Notes: generated by a model not told the origin, from the letters alone. Counted from the stretch's first letter, positions 26,280-36,532 are shown. The stretch: 64,000 bases of DNA from Sphingobacterium nematocida (GCF_900168125.1 NZ_FUZF01000003.1:186001-250000), one strand, 5' to 3'. Translations and numbers: made by a program.

Positions 26280-26822
26280 TTAGTGACCAGCGTGCGCTTC
26301 TTCTTTACCGCCTATCTGCGTATACAATTCTGTTGCCAAATGTAATTGTTCTTTACCTAACTTGCGAAGATCTTCATTTGTATTACGGCTCAAACGTTTT
26401 AATTGCTCTTTCACAAAAGCAATCTCATGTATTGCATCATGTACATAATCTGTTTTTGCCACTGAAGCTACCGCTGTAGAATCATTAACCACAGTCTCCA
26501 CAGCAGGAATACCTTTAATAGGGAAATCAACATGAAGTGCTGTAGCAATAGTATCTAAAGATGGAAGTAACTGCGCATAGAAAGCCTTTACTTTAGAAGC
26601 TACCGCTTTTGATGCTGCATCTCCATTCGCTTCTGTCTGTTCAGCCAACACTACACCTGTCTGAGCAGCTTCACCTACCTTTTGAAAAATAGCAAAAGCA
26701 TCACCGTCTACCAATGAAGTATGCGTATATTTCAATTGTCTCTCTTTCGCAGTTTTATCTACACAAGAGCTGAATAACGTACCAGCGCAAATCGCGGCAA
26801 AAAACAAAGTATTTAATTTCAT
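26280..26822 (-). CDS. Hypothetical lipoprotein with His-rich C terminus
   Basis: A 180-residue product when started at ATG 26820-26822; an 18-residue upstream extension lacks signal-peptide character. The signal MKLNTLFFAAICAGTLFSSC has Cys20 as the lipidation site. The rest is mostly helical, with Ala/Val-rich segments and conserved-looking HDAIHEIAFVKEQLKRLS, and it ends in GGKEEAHAGH. I do not recognise a family. The helical form and terminal histidines might suggest a metal- or heme-related role, but that is weak. It lies downstream of ppc, separated by 70 bases. Confidence 0.8.
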   Translation of the reverse strand: MKLNTLFFAAICAGTLFSSCVDKTAKERQLKYTHTSLVDGDAFAIFQKVGEAAQTGVVLAEQTEANGDAASKAVASKVKAFYAQLLPSLDTIATALHVDFPIKGIPAVETVVNDSTAVASVAKTDYVHDAIHEIAFVKEQLKRLSRNTNEDLRKLGKEQLHLATELYTQIGGKEEAHAGH

Positions 26823-26892
26823 TTTAATTCTTTTTTTCGAATACAAAAATATAAAATATCTATCAGAATTCGCCATACTTTCAGATTAACTA

Positions 26893-29469
26893 TTAAGCGA
26901 GATTTCTACCTGCATTTACAACACCATAAATAGTTCTTCCAATGAGCTTTTTATACGCGTCTTCCTGATCAGAGGGAAGATTACTATCTTGCAACTTACG
27001 TATCGCATAATGTTGGATAATCAGTAGCGGCAAAACGATCTTTTCCCGTTCCAAAATAGAAGCGCGCTCTACGGGGTAATTTTCCATAAGAACCTCCGAA
27101 CTACTTAACTTTAACAGATAGGCCTTTGTTTTGACATATTCGTCATGCAGTGTACGCCAGAATTCACCAAAGGTAGCATCGTCACGCATATAGGCCGTAA
27201 TCGCAAAGTTAGACTTAGTCATAGACATCATGCAATTATCGATCAAAGTATTAAAAAAACCAGAATTCTCATATAGGTTGCGCACATACGACCACAGATT
27301 ATTCTCTTCGGCCCATTGCAATGCGGTACCGACTCCAAAGAAACCTGGAATATTCTGTTTAAGTTGACTCCAGGAGGTCACAAATGAAATGGCTCTCAAA
27401 TCTTCTAATCGAAGATCTCTATCCGAATTACGCTTTACAGGTCTACTGCTAATATTGATAGACGCGAGTACTTTTAAAGGACTTAGCGCCTCTAGATATT
27501 TTAAGAACAAAGGATGATTACGAAGTGATAGAAACTTACTATGGCTTACCTCAGCCATATCTTCAATTATCTTCTTCTGCTTATCTGTAAGTGTGTCGCC
27601 TTGATTTTGTCGAATTTCCGATATCAACCCAGCATGCAATAATTGTTCGATATTATATTGTGCTGTGTCTAGCGAGCCATATTGACTACTGATGGTCTGC
27701 CCCTGAATTGTTAACTGTATATGTTTATTCTCAATTTCTGTCCCCATAGACGCGTAAAAGCGCTGTGTCTTACCTCCGCCACGAGCAGGGGGGCCTCCAC
27801 GTCCATCAAAAAACACCAAATCTATACCATACTCCCGAGCTAACGCAGTCAATTCGATCTTAGCATTATAAATAGACCAATTGGCCATTAAGTACCCTCC
27901 ATCTTTGGTGCTATCTGAAAAACCCAACATAATCGTCTGTTTGTTGCCTCGACGTTTAAGGTGATCTGCATAAACCCGATTTGTATATAATGTTTGCATT
28001 ACTTCAGAGGCGCGCGATAAATCATCCACCGTTTCAAAAAGCGGCACAAAATCTATCGAAAGTGCCTCTTTCTGCCAGCCCTGCCATAAGAACAACTGCA
28101 TCAAACCAAGAATATCCGAGGCTTGTTGACAATTTGATATGATAAAACGTTGAGCCGCTCGCTCTCCTCCAGAGCGTTGTATATTCTTTAGAAGCCGAAT
28201 GACACCTATTGTATCTTTTACCAACGCCGCAGCTTCATCCGAATACAGCAGTTCATTCTCTGTGAATGGAAGTGCACTTTGTTTTACTTTTTCCTCTCCA
28301 GTAACCTGATCTAATGAAATATTCAACACATCGCTATATTTCTCCACAAGATAATTCGTCGTCTGCCGTAATACAGAACTATCCTGTCTAATATCCAAAG
28401 TCGTAAAATAACAGCCAAATGTATTTACTTTGCGAATTAAATCCTCGACCAACTCAACAAACAAGCCATTATGCAAAGAATGAAGCACACCTTTAATTGC
28501 CTTCAGATTCTCAAGAATTTCTGGAGTATCATCTTTGGGATCGTCTATAGGATTAAAACTATTGCTGTAAAAAAGATCCTGTAGATTTTCAAGATAACTC
28601 TCTACCCCCCTAAAAGTGATTCTTCTCTTTACATTCCTGAAGTCCCTGTAATAACAACGAAATAGAATAGTTCGAAGCATACTAGCTACCTTTTTCGTAC
28701 TTTCTACTGTTACATTAGGATTACCGTCCCTATCCCCTCCGGGCCAAAATCCGAGTTCAATAAGCTGCTTCACATCTTCCGATGGCACTTCCAATTCATC
28801 GTCTATCTTAGATTGGATTCCAGAAGTCACTTTATAGAAGACATTTTCTAAGTACCAAGCAAGACTCACGGCTTCATCTACAGGAGTCGGGCGTTGTTGT
28901 TTGATAAATGGTGTCTTTCCCAGTTGCTGAAGCAACAAATGGATATTAGATATATCGTTGGCCTTTATCGCTTCGATTAGATCGTTAATTATTCCTAGTA
29001 CAGGGCCTGGATAAAACTGCGTAGGGTGGGCAGTAAGTACCAACCGTACAGAAAAATCCTTTAACTTTTCGACGATTTGTTTTTTCAACTTCGGATCGTT
29101 CTGTGCCAACTTAAACAAAGAATTAAGTCCGCCGATTTCATCGCTTTTACCCACTGCCTGAAAAGATGAGTCTTCTATCGCGTCAAACAATACTACCTGT
29201 CGTTCGATATATTGCACGATTCTAAAAAGCAAATCTACACGGTCATCATGTTGAATATACTGTTCATATTGTTGAAAAAAACTATCGATTATTTCTTCAG
29301 GAGTTGCATGCCTCGCTACACCTTGCTCACAATGCGTCGTAAAAAATGGAAGAAGTGTCCCCGTATGCTTTACACGCTGAAAAGGTAAGGTTAAAAATAG
29401 ACTCTTAAATAAATCAAAGCGCGTAAGCACTTCATTCTCAAATACAGCTTGTTTTTGACTTAATTTCAT
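26893..29469 (-). CDS. ppc: Phosphoenolpyruvate carboxylase
   Basis: Anaplerotic carboxylation of PEP to oxaloacetate. The 858-residue protein keeps the late active-site loops: GFSDSTKDGGYLMANW and FFDGRGGPPARGGGKT. The catalytic His148 region reads LTAHPTQ where most enzymes have TAHPTE, and the RR pair that normally follows is replaced by FYPGPV, so this belongs to a divergent Bacteroidota subtype. The start codon lies inside a repeat block, and a long hairpin sits 27 bases upstream, so translation or transcription may be affected by it. Confidence 0.95.
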   Translation of the reverse strand: MKLSQKQAVFENEVLTRFDLFKSLFLTLPFQRVKHTGTLLPFFTTHCEQGVARHATPEEIIDSFFQQYEQYIQHDDRVDLLFRIVQYIERQVVLFDAIEDSSFQAVGKSDEIGGLNSLFKLAQNDPKLKKQIVEKLKDFSVRLVLTAHPTQFYPGPVLGIINDLIEAIKANDISNIHLLLQQLGKTPFIKQQRPTPVDEAVSLAWYLENVFYKVTSGIQSKIDDELEVPSEDVKQLIELGFWPGGDRDGNPNVTVESTKKVASMLRTILFRCYYRDFRNVKRRITFRGVESYLENLQDLFYSNSFNPIDDPKDDTPEILENLKAIKGVLHSLHNGLFVELVEDLIRKVNTFGCYFTTLDIRQDSSVLRQTTNYLVEKYSDVLNISLDQVTGEEKVKQSALPFTENELLYSDEAAALVKDTIGVIRLLKNIQRSGGERAAQRFIISNCQQASDILGLMQLFLWQGWQKEALSIDFVPLFETVDDLSRASEVMQTLYTNRVYADHLKRRGNKQTIMLGFSDSTKDGGYLMANWSIYNAKIELTALAREYGIDLVFFDGRGGPPARGGGKTQRFYASMGTEIENKHIQLTIQGQTISSQYGSLDTAQYNIEQLLHAGLISEIRQNQGDTLTDKQKKIIEDMAEVSHSKFLSLRNHPLFLKYLEALSPLKVLASINISSRPVKRNSDRDLRLEDLRAISFVTSWSQLKQNIPGFFGVGTALQWAEENNLWSYVRNLYENSGFFNTLIDNCMMSMTKSNFAITAYMRDDATFGEFWRTLHDEYVKTKAYLLKLSSSEVLMENYPVERASILEREKIVLPLLIIQHYAIRKLQDSNLPSDQEDAYKKLIGRTIYGVVNAGRNLA

Positions 29470-29585
29470 ATGTAAATAATTTGACTTTTAATGGTCATAT
29501 GGAATACTCATGGGTGTTTGTCCTTCAATAAACATGAGTATTTCATATGTAAATAATTATTTGATGAGCTCGCTACACTCGGTTT
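29463..29585 (-). repeat. Dispersed repeat derivative overlapping the ppc start
   Basis: A 19-bp direct repeat (ATTTCATATGTAAATAATT on the plus strand) occurs at 29463-29481 and 29540-29558; the first copy includes the ppc start codon. Between them, 29496-29512 and 29533-29549 form a 17-bp inverted repeat with one mismatch and a 20-nt loop. Read on the minus strand it matches the flanks of the copies at 10527 and 59980-60145, but lacks their central 75-base core. Confidence 0.75.
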
Positions 29586-29902
29586 ACTTTGCACCTATCA
29601 TTATCAAAGCTGTATCAAATTTAAACTGTCACGTCATTCCGAGTCAAACGCGGTTTACCTCCTCTCTTAGCTTTGTGCTCAAATGTAACAAACAAATACA
29701 TAAAAAAAGCATAAATTTTAACAAAATCGCATTTTTAAAAGCTTTTTTATAAAAATATATCAAAATAAAACCAAATTATTTAACTAAGTGACACTAAAAA
29801 AACAAAACTTTCATGATTCCATTGAATCTCGAACAGAAATGAAAGTTCTTGATGTCCATTAAATACGAACACTTTCAGAAAAAAAAGCAACCTTTCGGTT
29901 GC
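29470..29902. other. 433-bp spacer between ppc and the THX gene
   Basis: No gene is supported here. It carries the ppc-leader repeat, an AT-rich middle (29590-29800) in which I see nothing, and a second repeat copy (29803-29886). Confidence 0.7.
29803..29886. repeat. Dispersed intergenic repeat, hairpin module (copy 2)
   Basis: Runs from CAAAACTTTCATGATTCC through GAATCTCGAACAG, ATGAAAGTTCTTGATG and CACTTTCAGAAAAAA. AACTTTCAT and ATGAAAGTT, plus GATTC and GAATC within, are inverted pairs. It is the best match to the copy at 4407-4490. It abuts the THX terminator. Confidence 0.8.
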
Positions 29903-29904
29903 TT
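29885..29904 (-). terminator. Terminator of the THX gene
   Basis: AAGCAACC and GGTTGCTT form an 8-bp stem around TTTC; on the minus strand it leads into a T run. The stop codon of THX (29905-29903) overlaps the stem base. Confidence 0.85.
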
Positions 29905-30025
29905 AATTATGATCTTCTGTAGCAGTCTGACTTTTTGTTGAAGGCTTCTTAGTACCTGGTCTGCGATTCCCATAAGACCCCATTATGATCTTACCCCGTT
30001 TTGTTTTTTTATCTCCTTTTCCCAT
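29903..30025 (-). CDS. 30S ribosomal protein THX
   Basis: A 40-codon gene translated from ATG at 30025: begins MGKGDKKTKRGKI, then MGSYGNRRPG and a Lys/Thr/Ser-rich tail ending EDHN. The start KGDKKTKRGKI followed by GSYG is the signature of the bacterial Thx family, a tiny basic protein that sits at the top of the 30S head in Thermus and is widespread in Bacteroidota. It has its own terminator and lies between guaB and ppc. The usual family Trp after KI is replaced by Ile-Met. Confidence 0.88.
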   Translation of the reverse strand: MGKGDKKTKRGKIIMGSYGNRRPGTKKPSTKSQTATEDHN

Positions 30026-30090
30026 AATACCTATTTATTTAAATAATACATAAAGCTGATAATCAAACACAATTTACATTAAAAAAAGCT

Positions 30091-30137
30091 AAAAACAAAA
30101 CAGGAGCCACCCCTCGGGTGGCTCCTGTTTTGTTTTT
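30091..30137. terminator. Terminator after guaB
   Basis: A 22-bp perfect stem (30091-30112 and 30116-30137) with GCCACCC/GGGTGGC at the tip, a 3-base loop and A/T runs at the base. It lies 13 bases past the guaB stop. Confidence 0.92.
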
Positions 30138-30149
30138 TTAATTATAATA

Positions 30150-31646
<1,497 letters not shown>

Positions 31647-31658
31647 CTATTTGCCAGG

Positions 31659-31688
31659 CAAAATTACAAATTTTCACTAAATATGCAA
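31659..31688 (-). promoter_or_regulatory. Promoter of guaB
   Basis: On the minus strand TTG (31688-31686) and TAATTTTG (31666-31659) are 19 bases apart, an exact match to the Bacteroidota pattern, 33 bases before the start codon. Confidence 0.8.
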
Positions 31689-31833
31689 AATAAAAATTAC
31701 GTCCCCTATTTAATGACCTTCATATTATAAATTATTTTTTTTCTTTTAAGGCTTTAGAAATCCTTTTTGGCAAGCTCTTTGCAATGGGCATCAAAATACA
31801 TTTACAATCACATTCAATATAAATTTCGTTTTC

Positions 31834-32334
31834 ATGAAAAAATTTATTTTACCTGTATTTACCGCAGCGTTATTGATCGGTACTTCAAGCGCGGTACAAG
31901 CACAGTCCTATAGAACTTCCCTAGGGGTTGGTATAGATGTTGGTGATGGTCCAACTTTAGGTGGACCTCAAATTAAGCATTTTTTCGACAGTCAAAATGC
32001 TGGTAACGCGCAAGTACTCTTCGGAGATAATGTAACTTTGATAGGTGTCGACTATTCATACAACCAAGCCATACGCGGTGCTAGAGGGTTGAGCTGGTAT
32101 GTGGGGATAGGTCCACAAATAGCGTTCTTGGACAACGATAACATTTGGTTTGATGACGACCATCGTGACAATCACACCCATGTAGCTATCCGACCTGCTA
32201 TTGGACTTGAGTTCAAAATACCTTCCGCACCTTTGGCGTTTCATTTTGACTGGAAGCCTTGGTGGAATTTGACACACAATTCAAGTTTCGAACCTTCTAG
32301 ATTCACACTTGGATTTAAATTCACATTGAAATAG
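31834..32334 (+). CDS. Hypothetical outer-membrane beta-barrel protein
   Basis: A 166-residue exported protein with a clear signal peptide (to about VQAQ, residue 24) and amphipathic strands such as SLGVGIDVGDGPTLGGPQIKHF, AIRPAIGLEFKIPSAPLAFHF and the last strand RFTLGFKFTLK ending in Lys after Leu. An acidic/His loop (FDDDHRDNHTH) is in the middle. It resembles small 8-stranded barrels of unknown function. It is a single gene bounded by hairpins. Confidence 0.82.
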   Translation: MKKFILPVFTAALLIGTSSAVQAQSYRTSLGVGIDVGDGPTLGGPQIKHFFDSQNAGNAQVLFGDNVTLIGVDYSYNQAIRGARGLSWYVGIGPQIAFLDNDNIWFDDDHRDNHTHVAIRPAIGLEFKIPSAPLAFHFDWKPWWNLTHNSSFEPSRFTLGFKFTLK

Positions 32335-32383
32335 TACAAAGTCCCTGCTATACATCGGAAACAGGGTTCTTTTTACAAAATCA

Positions 32384-32420
32384 ATTAAGGGTGAATGGAG
32401 GCTCCCAGTTCACCCTTAAT
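32384..32420 (+). terminator. Hairpin downstream of the 31.8-kb barrel gene
   Basis: ATTAAGGGTGAA (32384-32395) and TTCACCCTTAAT (32409-32420) are exact complements with a 13-base loop. No T run follows, so termination is likely but not certain. Confidence 0.55.
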
Positions 32421-32523
32421 ATTCCGCCCCCCACAGATTTAAAGAGTTTTTTCTTCACATTCCCATAACAAAAACTTTTCAATAGTTATCTATTTATTTT
32501 GTTTTCATTATACAAAATTTTTA

Positions 32524-32531
32524 TACCTTTG
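32524..32531 (+). promoter_or_regulatory. -7 promoter element of secDF
   Basis: TACCTTTG matches TAnnTTTG. A TTTG at 32498-32501 lies 22 bases upstream, slightly long for the -33 spacing. The start codon is at 32703. Confidence 0.6.
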
Positions 32532-32562
32532 CGATTCTTGGTAAAATATTTTTTATTAGAGT

Positions 32563-32616
32563 ATTGGGTATAATCCAAGCCAATAAAAGTGACCTATTAG
32601 TCCTTTTGAGCCCAAT
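32563..32616 (+). promoter_or_regulatory. Structured leader segment upstream of secDF
   Basis: ATTGGGT (32563-32569) and GCCCAAT (32610-32616) can pair, enclosing a second stem of AAAAGTGAC and GTCCTTTT. A 12-codon reading frame (MINDTLRYFHEI) starts at 32615 right at the foot of this structure. Function is unproven. Confidence 0.35.
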
Positions 32617-32702
32617 GATTAACGATACTTTAAGATATTTTCACGAGATTTAGAGCAATTAAAAAACATAAACTATATCAAACTAATAGACGAATACAGA
32701 AA

Positions 32703-35699
32703 ATGCAGAGTAAAGGGCTGATTAAATTTTTGGTAATAATAGTGGCATTGGCTTGTCTCTATTCTTTATCATTCACTTTTGTAACTAGAAAAGTGGAACG
32801 TGAAGCTGAGGCATATGCAGGAGGCGATATCGCAAAGGAAAAAGCATACCTCGATTCCATTGCGGGCGAAACGGTTTATAACTTAGGTTTTGCCAAATAC
32901 ACGTACAGAGAATGTAAATCTTATGAACTCGCTTTAGGACTGGATCTTAAAGGAGGGATGAACGTCACTATGGAGATTTCCTTAGATGAGTTGATAAAGA
33001 ACCTAGCCAACAATCCAAAAGATGAAAAGTTTAACACGGCTTTAAACTCCGCTATCCAAAAAAGCAAGTCATCAAACAAATCCATTGTTGACCACTTTAT
33101 CGAAGATTACAAAGCTAGTGGGGCATCATCAAGTTTAGCTTCTTTTTTTGCTACAAAAGATAATGCTAGCTTTATAAAAGCTACAAGCTCAGATTCTGAC
33201 GTAAAAAGTTTCCTTCAAAAAGAAGCAGACAACGCGATACAGAACTCATACAAGGTATTACGCACACGTATCGACAAATTCGGTGTAGCATCGCCAAACA
33301 TTCAGATTCAACAAGGTACCAACCGCATCTTAATTGAATTGCCAGGTGTAAATGATGAAAGCCGTGTTCGTAAACTATTACAAGGATCTGCAAAATTGGA
33401 GTTTTATGAAACTCATGACAATATGCAGGTTTATCCGCTACTAGAGAATATAAACCGTTCATTGGCTAGTTCATTAAAAACTACCGAACCTGCTAAAACT
33501 GTATCAACAAAAGATAGTACAGCGGCTGATACTACAAAATCGGAAGAAACGCTATTAGCAAATCTTGGTGCTAACAAGGGAGACAAGCAAGATTCTAGCG
33601 CTGCTGCAGCCAATCTTTCTGCAGAGAATCCACTTTTTAGTATATTGATGCCTTCTATCTATCAAGCTGAAAATGGACAACAACAATTAGCTCCAGGTGC
33701 TCAGGTAGGTATAGCCAATCTAAAAGATACAGCTAAAGTAAATGCGTACTTAGCAAGACCTGAGATAAAATCACAGATCCCTTCAAACCTTAAGTTGATG
33801 TGGGCTGTAAAACCAGAGCAACGCACACCTAGCCTTTTATCCTTATATGCCATCAAACCAGCTCCAGGAGAGCATGGCTCCGTATTAACCGGAGAGGTTA
33901 TCACTGATGCTAGAGATGCATTCAACCCGCAAACAAATGCTCCTGAAGTATCTATGCAGATGAATTCGTACGGTGCTAAAGAGTGGAGAAGAATTACTGC
34001 TAAAGCAGCACAAACAAAGGCTTCGATAGCAATCGTATTAGATGGGGTTGTTTACTCTGCTCCTACAGTACAAAATGAAATCCCAGGAGGAAGTTCATCT
34101 ATATCCGGAAACTTTACGATTGAAGACACAAAAGATTTAGCAAACGTATTAAAAGCGGGTCGCCTTCCAACAACTGCTAAGATCGTCGAAGAAGCGATCG
34201 TCGGTCCTTCTCTAGGACAAGCTGCGATCGACTCTGGAGTAAACTCCGCTGTAATCGGTATTGTCATCGTGATGATTTTCATGGTAGTTTACTATAATAA
34301 AGCAGGTTGGGCAGCCAACATCGCTGTATTATTCAACGTATTCTTCCTTTTAGGAATCTTAGCATCATTAAATGCGGTATTAACTTTACCTGGTATTGCA
34401 GGTATCGTATTAACGATGGGTACGGCTGTGGATGCCAACGTACTTATTTATGAACGTATCCGTGAAGAGTTACGTCTTGGCAAAAGTATTCGTCAGGCTA
34501 TAGCCGATGGTTATAAACACGCCTTACCTTCTATTTTAGATTCACAGATCACGACGTTCTTAGTAGGTCTAGTGCTATTCTTCTTCGGTTCAGGTCCAAT
34601 CTTAGGTTTTGCAACGACGTTAATGATAGGTATTATTACGTCACTATTTACTTCTATCTTTATCTCTCGTTTGATTTTCGAATTTATGCTAGATAGAGAT
34701 ATGAAAATATCAGTTTCATTTCCTTGGTCTGAGAAAACGCTTCAAAATGCGAATTACCAATTTATCAAAAAGCGTAAAGTATTTTATACAATTTCGTTAA
34801 TCGCTGTAGCTATTTCCCTTGGTTTTATCTTCACAAAAGGCTTTACATTAGGAGTAGATTTCCAAGGCGGCCGTACATTTACAGTTCGCTATGACAATGC
34901 CGTGAACCTGGAGAAAGTACGTCAAAACCTCGATGAAGCATTCCAATCGACGACAGAAGTAAAAACATTCGGTAGCGAAAACCAAGTCCGAGTAACGACA
35001 ACATACCATGTTACGGAGACTTCTGACGAAGCAGATGCAGAAGTATTAGCCAAATTGAATGAAGGATTGTCTAAAGAACAAGGCAATAAATATGAAATCC
35101 TTTCCTCTCAAAAAGTAGGTCCATCAATCGCTTCAGACATTAAGGACAGAGCAGTGTGGTCAAGCTTACTTTGTATTTTCATCATCGCGGGATATATATT
35201 AGTTCGTTTCCACAAATGGCAATATTCTGTCGGTGCGGCTGTGGCTACGATTCACGATGGTATCATTTTGTTAGGATTATTCTCGATTTTAGATGGTATT
35301 GTTCCTTTCTCTCTTGATATCGATCAACATTTCGTAGCAGCTTTCCTAACGGTGCTGGGTTACTCTGTAAACGACACTGTAGTTGTTTTTGACCGGATCA
35401 GAGAAGATGTAAACAAGTCAAGAGGTATGAATAGATATTTTGGAGATGTGATCAACCACGCGATCAACACGACATTAAGCCGTACGATTATTACATCATT
35501 GACCATTATATTTGTACTTGCAGTTTTATTCGTCTTCGGAGGTGAAGTGATTAGAGGTTTCTCTTTCGCTATCTTGATCGGTATAATCGTTGGAACGTAT
35601 TCATCAATTATATTAGCTGCCCCTACAGTTTACGACTTAGGAAAAGGTAAAAGCATCGCTCAACCTGCAGAAGAAAAAGTAAAAGTAGTAACACCATAA
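32703..35699 (+). CDS. secDF: Protein translocase subunit SecDF (fused)
   Basis: RND-type membrane protein that uses proton motive force to pull proteins through SecYEG. The 998-residue chain joins SecD (about 1-690) and SecF (about 695-998). SecD has the LGLDLKGGMNVTMEI start, the SecDF P1 head, a low-complexity Ser/Thr/Ala/Lys linker near residues 255-310, then transmembrane segments with TAVDANVLIYERIREEL. SecF has LGVDFQGGRTFTV and VLGYSVNDTVVVFDRIRED. About twelve transmembrane helices in total. It is monocistronic with a terminator at 35722. Confidence 0.97.
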   Translation: MQSKGLIKFLVIIVALACLYSLSFTFVTRKVEREAEAYAGGDIAKEKAYLDSIAGETVYNLGFAKYTYRECKSYELALGLDLKGGMNVTMEISLDELIKNLANNPKDEKFNTALNSAIQKSKSSNKSIVDHFIEDYKASGASSSLASFFATKDNASFIKATSSDSDVKSFLQKEADNAIQNSYKVLRTRIDKFGVASPNIQIQQGTNRILIELPGVNDESRVRKLLQGSAKLEFYETHDNMQVYPLLENINRSLASSLKTTEPAKTVSTKDSTAADTTKSEETLLANLGANKGDKQDSSAAAANLSAENPLFSILMPSIYQAENGQQQLAPGAQVGIANLKDTAKVNAYLARPEIKSQIPSNLKLMWAVKPEQRTPSLLSLYAIKPAPGEHGSVLTGEVITDARDAFNPQTNAPEVSMQMNSYGAKEWRRITAKAAQTKASIAIVLDGVVYSAPTVQNEIPGGSSSISGNFTIEDTKDLANVLKAGRLPTTAKIVEEAIVGPSLGQAAIDSGVNSAVIGIVIVMIFMVVYYNKAGWAANIAVLFNVFFLLGILASLNAVLTLPGIAGIVLTMGTAVDANVLIYERIREELRLGKSIRQAIADGYKHALPSILDSQITTFLVGLVLFFFGSGPILGFATTLMIGIITSLFTSIFISRLIFEFMLDRDMKISVSFPWSEKTLQNANYQFIKKRKVFYTISLIAVAISLGFIFTKGFTLGVDFQGGRTFTVRYDNAVNLEKVRQNLDEAFQSTTEVKTFGSENQVRVTTTYHVTETSDEADAEVLAKLNEGLSKEQGNKYEILSSQKVGPSIASDIKDRAVWSSLLCIFIIAGYILVRFHKWQYSVGAAVATIHDGIILLGLFSILDGIVPFSLDIDQHFVAAFLTVLGYSVNDTVVVFDRIREDVNKSRGMNRYFGDVINHAINTTLSRTIITSLTIIFVLAVLFVFGGEVIRGFSFAILIGIIVGTYSSIILAAPTVYDLGKGKSIAQPAEEKVKVVTP

Positions 35700-35721
35700 G
35701 GTCAGTATATTATCTTATACG

Positions 35722-35760
35722 AAAAGGCTATCCAGAATACGGATAGCCTTTTCTTTTTCC
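35722..35760 (+). terminator. Terminator of secDF
   Basis: AAAAGGCTATCC (35722-35733) and GGATAGCCTTTT (35741-35752) form a 12-bp stem, followed by CTTTTTCC. Confidence 0.9.
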
Positions 35761-35836
35761 TTTCACATTTAAACATGCAAACGTCAGATTCGTTTACTTT
35801 TTGAACTAGACATGCATGAATTAAGAGCATTTTATC

Positions 35837-35844
35837 TAAGTTTG
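35837..35844 (+). promoter_or_regulatory. -7 promoter element of the redoxin-like lipoprotein gene
   Basis: TAAGTTTG matches TAnnTTTG, 20 bases before the start codon at 35865. Confidence 0.6.
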
Positions 35845-35864
35845 TAGCTATTAAACACAAACGT

Positions 35865-36506
35865 ATGAAGAAAATGATTATACCGGCGTATCTGATGTTA
35901 AGCATATCGCTAGGCCTGTCGAGCTGCTCAAATACACCTAGCAATACCGAGCAAAAACAAGCAGAATCCAAGGGACATGAAGGCCATGATCACAGTGCTC
36001 ATGATCACGGATCACATGACGAAACTCCGTCTTCCAAAAACCAAGAGCAGTCAGCTGCAATGGCAAACTTAGCACAAGGCGAGCCTATCGCTCAAATACC
36101 TGCATTTACATTTTACAAAGTAAAATCTGGCATATCATTTACAAATACAGATATTCCCAAAGGAAAAAAGACAGTGTTTATTCTTTTTGACCCAGGCTGT
36201 TCACACTGCAGGACAGAAGCAGCGGCACTCGGTAAAAACTACAACAGTATCAAAAATGTAAACATTTATTTTGTCTCCATGAATGACCCTGCATTGATGG
36301 CTTCATTTTTAGAAACCTTTGCAAAAGAACTTGTAGGCAAGCCTAACATTGAAGTACTTTATGACAAAAACCAAGAGTTCATTCAGAAATTCCATGTTCC
36401 AAAACAATTCCCAGCAAACTATGTCTATACCGCCGACAACAAGCTTCAGACACATTGGGATGGAGACAAAAACATCAATGAAATAATAGCAGCTTACATC
36501 AAGTAG
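35865..36506 (+). CDS. Thioredoxin-like lipoprotein with His-rich N terminus
   Basis: A 213-residue lipoprotein (Cys21 in GLSSC) with a His-rich linker (residues about 38-51, HEGHDHSAHDHGSH) followed by a thioredoxin/AhpC-TSA-like domain. The redox motif FDPGCSHCRTEAAAL has Cys112 and Cys115. The linker may bind zinc, copper or nickel, so a periplasmic or surface redox role coupled to metal is possible. Family membership is seen from the fold and CxxC; the substrate is not known. gapdh follows 26 bases later and may be co-transcribed. Confidence 0.8.
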   Translation: MKKMIIPAYLMLSISLGLSSCSNTPSNTEQKQAESKGHEGHDHSAHDHGSHDETPSSKNQEQSAAMANLAQGEPIAQIPAFTFYKVKSGISFTNTDIPKGKKTVFILFDPGCSHCRTEAAALGKNYNSIKNVNIYFVSMNDPALMASFLETFAKELVGKPNIEVLYDKNQEFIQKFHVPKQFPANYVYTADNKLQTHWDGDKNINEIIAAYIK

Positions 36507-36532
36507 AAAATCAAAAATTAGAAATAATATAC

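Larger units (their letters stand above)
32335..32702. other. 368-bp spacer with hairpins and the secDF leader
   Basis: Contains two hairpins after the outer-membrane gene (CCCTG/CAGGG at about 32343-32366 and the 12-bp stem at 32384-32420), the secDF promoter and about 170 bases of untranslated leader. No convincing gene is seen. Confidence 0.65.

Noticed and set aside
29510..29752. 80-residue plus-strand frame between ppc and the THX gene
   Set aside because: It lies over repeat and AT-rich sequence, has mixed composition, no family similarity and no promoter.
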